From positions 1,127,268-1,134,266 of the forward strand of contig CP070766.1 of assembly GCA_020345705.1 (NCBI GenBank): 6,999 nt of DNA, written 5' to 3'. The notes beneath the pieces are model-generated. The model saw only the letters and a program-made list of their open reading frames with translations, was not told the DNA's origin and did not search any database. Position 1 is the stretch's first letter. Every line of letters starts with the position of its first letter. A program made the translations under genes and the position numbers. Origin of the DNA: Candidatus Zixiibacteriota bacterium. GTDB taxonomy: Bacteria; Zixibacteria; MSB-5A5; GN15; PGXB01. Below are positions 4,655-6,999 of the stretch, piece after piece.

Positions 4655-6999
4655 TCAAAGCGTTAATATTCTCGTGTTACCGGTACGATTACCGACCTTC
4701 CAGCTTGAATACGGGCGTCCCAGAAATCGTCTGACATTGATTCGGCCGGCTTTATTGAATCCTATCAGCTGAGTGGCGGTCATGAGCATTCTCTCGTTAC
4801 GCGCGTGCACAATTGTATAATGCATCGTGTAACCCTGGGTTTTGGTCTGACGCATGCAATAAATAAGGGTAGCCAATCCGATGCCTCTGTCTTTATAATC
4901 CGGATGCTCATTGAGATCCATGCCGTAACAGCATCCGTTGCTCAATTTAATGTGAAGTCCCGTGAAAGGCTCGTAGTCGCCCGAGCCGGTGACCCAGTCC
5001 AGCGCTACAACGGTATTATTCAACTTCGCGATGAAACATTCATAACCCTTTGAAAGTCGTTTCCTGAAACGCTTCAGCTTGCGCTTCCTCTGCCGGGGGT
5101 ACCATACGCCTTCCACCGCTGAAGCATCTTCCAGCTTCGCCGTGCTGAAAACGATTCTCTCGGAGGTGTCAAAGGTTGGGATTGACCGACGAGCCAGGTC
5201 AAACGACAGAACGTAGTATGTATCCCGCTGATAGAACAGATGTATAATCCTCCGCATTGACTTAAGTACGACCCGCATGAGATCTCCGGCAAATCCGCGC
5301 TCCTGAATTTCGGGGCCGGGCATATCGCGTTCTGATTTGCCGTAATCTTCGATCGGGCGTAAATGCCTGCGGCGGTAAGTCGGCTTGCCGGATTCTTTAG
5401 TGTCATAAATAATTCCGACAATATCCTGAAGTGTCAGCTGTCCGCGTTCAATCCAGATTGTCTCCGGGATTTCAATTCCGAATCCGTTTTCCAGGGCGAT
5501 TATGAACTGGACAAGTGACATCGAGTCCAACCCGAGACCTTTTGCACCCAGGGGCGAGGTCAGATCAATCTCGCGTCGATTGCCCACAAGTGAATCATCC
5601 CGTAGTATCGCGGTTACATCTTTTTCGATCTCGGTTCTGTTGACGGAACCGTCTCCGGGCCGGAGTCTGATCTTTCCCGACGGCTCCTGGGGCATTTCCT
5701 CAAATATATCTATCCGGCGCGGCACCTTGTATTCGGCCAGCTGGGTGTGGCAAAAGCCCAGCAAGTCGTTTTCAGTGGCGGGGCTCTTCAGCGTTGCCGC
5801 CGCGTACACAATTTCTTCTCCGATTTGATCCTTGGCACCGACCACCGCCGCTTCCCTGACGGCAGGGTGGTTCTCCAGGACCCTCACGACTTCGTCCGGA
5901 GAAACCTTGTGACCGCCGACATTAATGATTTGATCCTTGCGTCCCTTAAGGTAGAGGAAGCCGTCTTCATCAAGGTAGCCAACGTCTCCGGTTCGATAAG
6001 AATTATTCTTGATGGCATCTTCACCCGGACGTTCCCCCATGAGATATCCGAGAGCAACGCATTCACCGGAGATGAGAACATCACCCTCGGAACCGGGAGG
6101 AAGCCGCTGTCCCTTGGGATCAACAATTTCCAGCTTGACGTTTTTCATTGCTTTTCCGACGGAATGCGGCCGCGCAAGGATTTCTTCCGGAATGTGATTC
6201 GCCGCCGCACCTGTCTCTGAAGAACCGTAGTGCTGACAAATGAGTGCCCCGAACCTGGCGTGAAATGCCTCAATATCTTCAGGATTGAGCGGGGCGGTGC
6301 ACGAAAGAAAATAGCGGACATGCGAAAGATCGGGTGCTGTGTCAAGATGTGTTTCAAGGAAGAATCTATACATGCTGGGGACGCCAAGAAATATGGTGAT
6401 TCGGCGTTCCTCCAGATCGTGGAGAACCCGCCTCGGGATGAAATTCTCATGGATAATCAATTGAGCTCCGGAATAGAGCATCGCCAGAATCCCCAGGTCA
6501 AAACCGTAAGAATGCGACAATGGTATTGCAGCCAGGATGCGGTCATCGGCGGTCACGCCCAGCGTTTCAACGACATTTTGAGTTTCGGCCAGAACATTCT
6601 TCGCCGACAATGCGACGGCTTTAGGCTGGCCCGTCGAACCCGATGTAAACTTCACCAGTGCGGGCGAGTGGGCCAAAGATATTGTGGAACGTTTAACAGA
6701 GACAGCTTCGGTTTCGGCTTCTATGCCGGCGTCGGGGATCAAAACTCTCAGCGGGCCTTTATCCTGACCAAAAGAAACGCGCCTGGTCTCTATCGCAGAA
6801 ATCTTTTGGCTTAAAGCATCACCAACCGATTCATTCGTAATGAAATATGAAGGCCTTAGATTGGCGATAATAGATTCTAATTCCTTTTTTTGATATTTCA
6901 CAGAAACCAGCGCAATAGTGCAGGATAGTTTACATAGCGCCAGGTAAGCGGCCACAAGCTCCGCACAATTTATCATGGTAAGGCAAACCAAGTCATCGG
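4655..6999 (-). CDS. AMP-forming acyl ligase - acyl carrier protein - GNAT acyltransferase fusion (5' end beyond right edge)
   Basis: Three domains in one chain, numbered from the TTG codon at 6991; the frame is open through 6999, so perhaps 30-60 residues are missing and the TTG is probably not the real start. Residues 1-445: adenylate-forming ligase with phosphate-binding KFTSGSTGQPK (114-124), HYGSSETG (254-261), YRTGDVGYL (332-340), GRKDQIINVGGHKVSP (350-365) and the C-terminal PSGKIRL with catalytic Lys440. Residues 452-535: acyl carrier domain with GLGLDSMSL, whose Ser490 is the expected phosphopantetheine site. Residues 590-770: GNAT-type acyltransferase, with an HPDYKDRGIGLATL signature (696-709) matching the R/Q-x-x-G-x-A acyl-CoA-binding loop. 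A basic, helical linker (535-590) joins them. The implied route is acid plus ATP to acyl-AMP, then acyl thioester on Ser490, then transfer to an amine by the GNAT. This could be N-acylation of an amino sugar or amino acid; the acid and acceptor are unknown. Similar ligases, carriers and GNATs occur as separate genes in exosortase-linked and N-acyl amino acid clusters. Confidence 0.92.
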   Translation of the reverse strand, partial: DDLVCLTMINCAELVAAYLALCKLSCTIALVSVKYQKKELESIIANLRPSYFITNESVGDALSQKISAIETRRVSFGQDKGPLRVLIPDAGIEAETEAVSVKRSTISLAHSPALVKFTSGSTGQPKAVALSAKNVLAETQNVVETLGVTADDRILAAIPLSHSYGFDLGILAMLYSGAQLIIHENFIPRRVLHDLEERRITIFLGVPSMYRFFLETHLDTAPDLSHVRYFLSCTAPLNPEDIEAFHARFGALICQHYGSSETGAAANHIPEEILARPHSVGKAMKNVKLEIVDPKGQRLPPGSEGDVLISGECVALGYLMGERPGEDAIKNNSYRTGDVGYLDEDGFLYLKGRKDQIINVGGHKVSPDEVVRVLENHPAVREAAVVGAKDQIGEEIVYAAATLKSPATENDLLGFCHTQLAEYKVPRRIDIFEEMPQEPSGKIRLRPGDGSVNRTEIEKDVTAILRDDSLVGNRREIDLTSPLGAKGLGLDSMSLVQFIIALENGFGIEIPETIWIERGQLTLQDIVGIIYDTKESGKPTYRRRHLRPIEDYGKSERDMPGPEIQERGFAGDLMRVVLKSMRRIIHLFYQRDTYYVLSFDLARRSIPTFDTSERIVFSTAKLEDASAVEGVWYPRQRKRKLKRFRKRLSKGYECFIAKLNNTVVALDWVTGSGDYEPFTGLHIKLSNGCCYGMDLNEHPDYKDRGIGLATLIYCMRQTKTQGYTMHYTIVHARNERMLMTATQLIGFNKAGRINVRRFLGRPYSSWKVGNRTGNTRILTL

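Noticed and set aside
5074..6814. Several open frames on both strands inside the ligase gene
   Set aside because: The ligase-carrier-GNAT frame is uninterrupted with all motifs in order; the others are by-products of its GC-biased codons.
4655..6999. Assignment as a FeeM-type N-acyl amino acid synthase or exosortase-linked enzyme
   Set aside because: The analogy is only in domain logic. No FeeM motifs, exosortase gene or PEP-CTERM protein is visible in the window, so no specific product is claimed.

Overview
The window looks like chromosomal DNA from a free-living bacterium with moderate GC content. It is gene-dense, with strong Shine-Dalgarno sequences and factor-independent terminators. 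The left part carries redox and sulfur functions: cytochrome bd oxidase, methionine sulfoxide reductase and a DsrC/TusE-family protein. The flavour suggests an uncultured FCB-type lineage or a deltaproteobacterium-like sulfur/iron-cycling bacterium, but this placement is an inference from gene content and no marker gene is present. There is no rRNA, tRNA, CRISPR array or insertion sequence.

Left part (1-1502). The left edge cuts a minus-strand cydA after its first 65 codons. Divergent from it is msrB, a methionine-R-sulfoxide reductase with an N-terminal hydrophobic export segment and a second well-placed internal start that would yield a cytosolic-length enzyme. A terminator-like hairpin follows, then a small plus-strand GYD-domain gene.

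Middle part (1503-3699). A near-consensus promoter and a GC-rich palindromic leader precede an unusual 218-residue protein. It is two DsrC/TusE domains in tandem (about half identical over 91 ungapped residues). Copy 1 keeps only the inner of the two C-terminal redox cysteines, and copy 2 has neither. A perfect bidirectional hairpin separates it from a convergent minus-strand STAS-domain (anti-sigma-factor-antagonist-like) gene. Divergent from that is an uncharacterised two-helix membrane protein with a conserved-looking soluble N-terminal domain. It ends at two consecutive hairpins with related stem sequences.

Right part (3700-6999, all minus strand). A large gene enters from beyond the right edge and encodes an AMP-forming acyl ligase, an acyl-carrier-protein domain and a GNAT acyltransferase in one chain. 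It is followed 94 bases later by a SAM-dependent methyltransferase. Read together they suggest a compact route in which a carboxylic acid is adenylated, loaded on the built-in carrier, passed to an amine by the GNAT domain, and perhaps methylated. Substrates and product cannot be read from the sequence. The tandem, cysteine-depleted DsrC protein and the ligase-carrier-GNAT fusion are the two items most worth follow-up.
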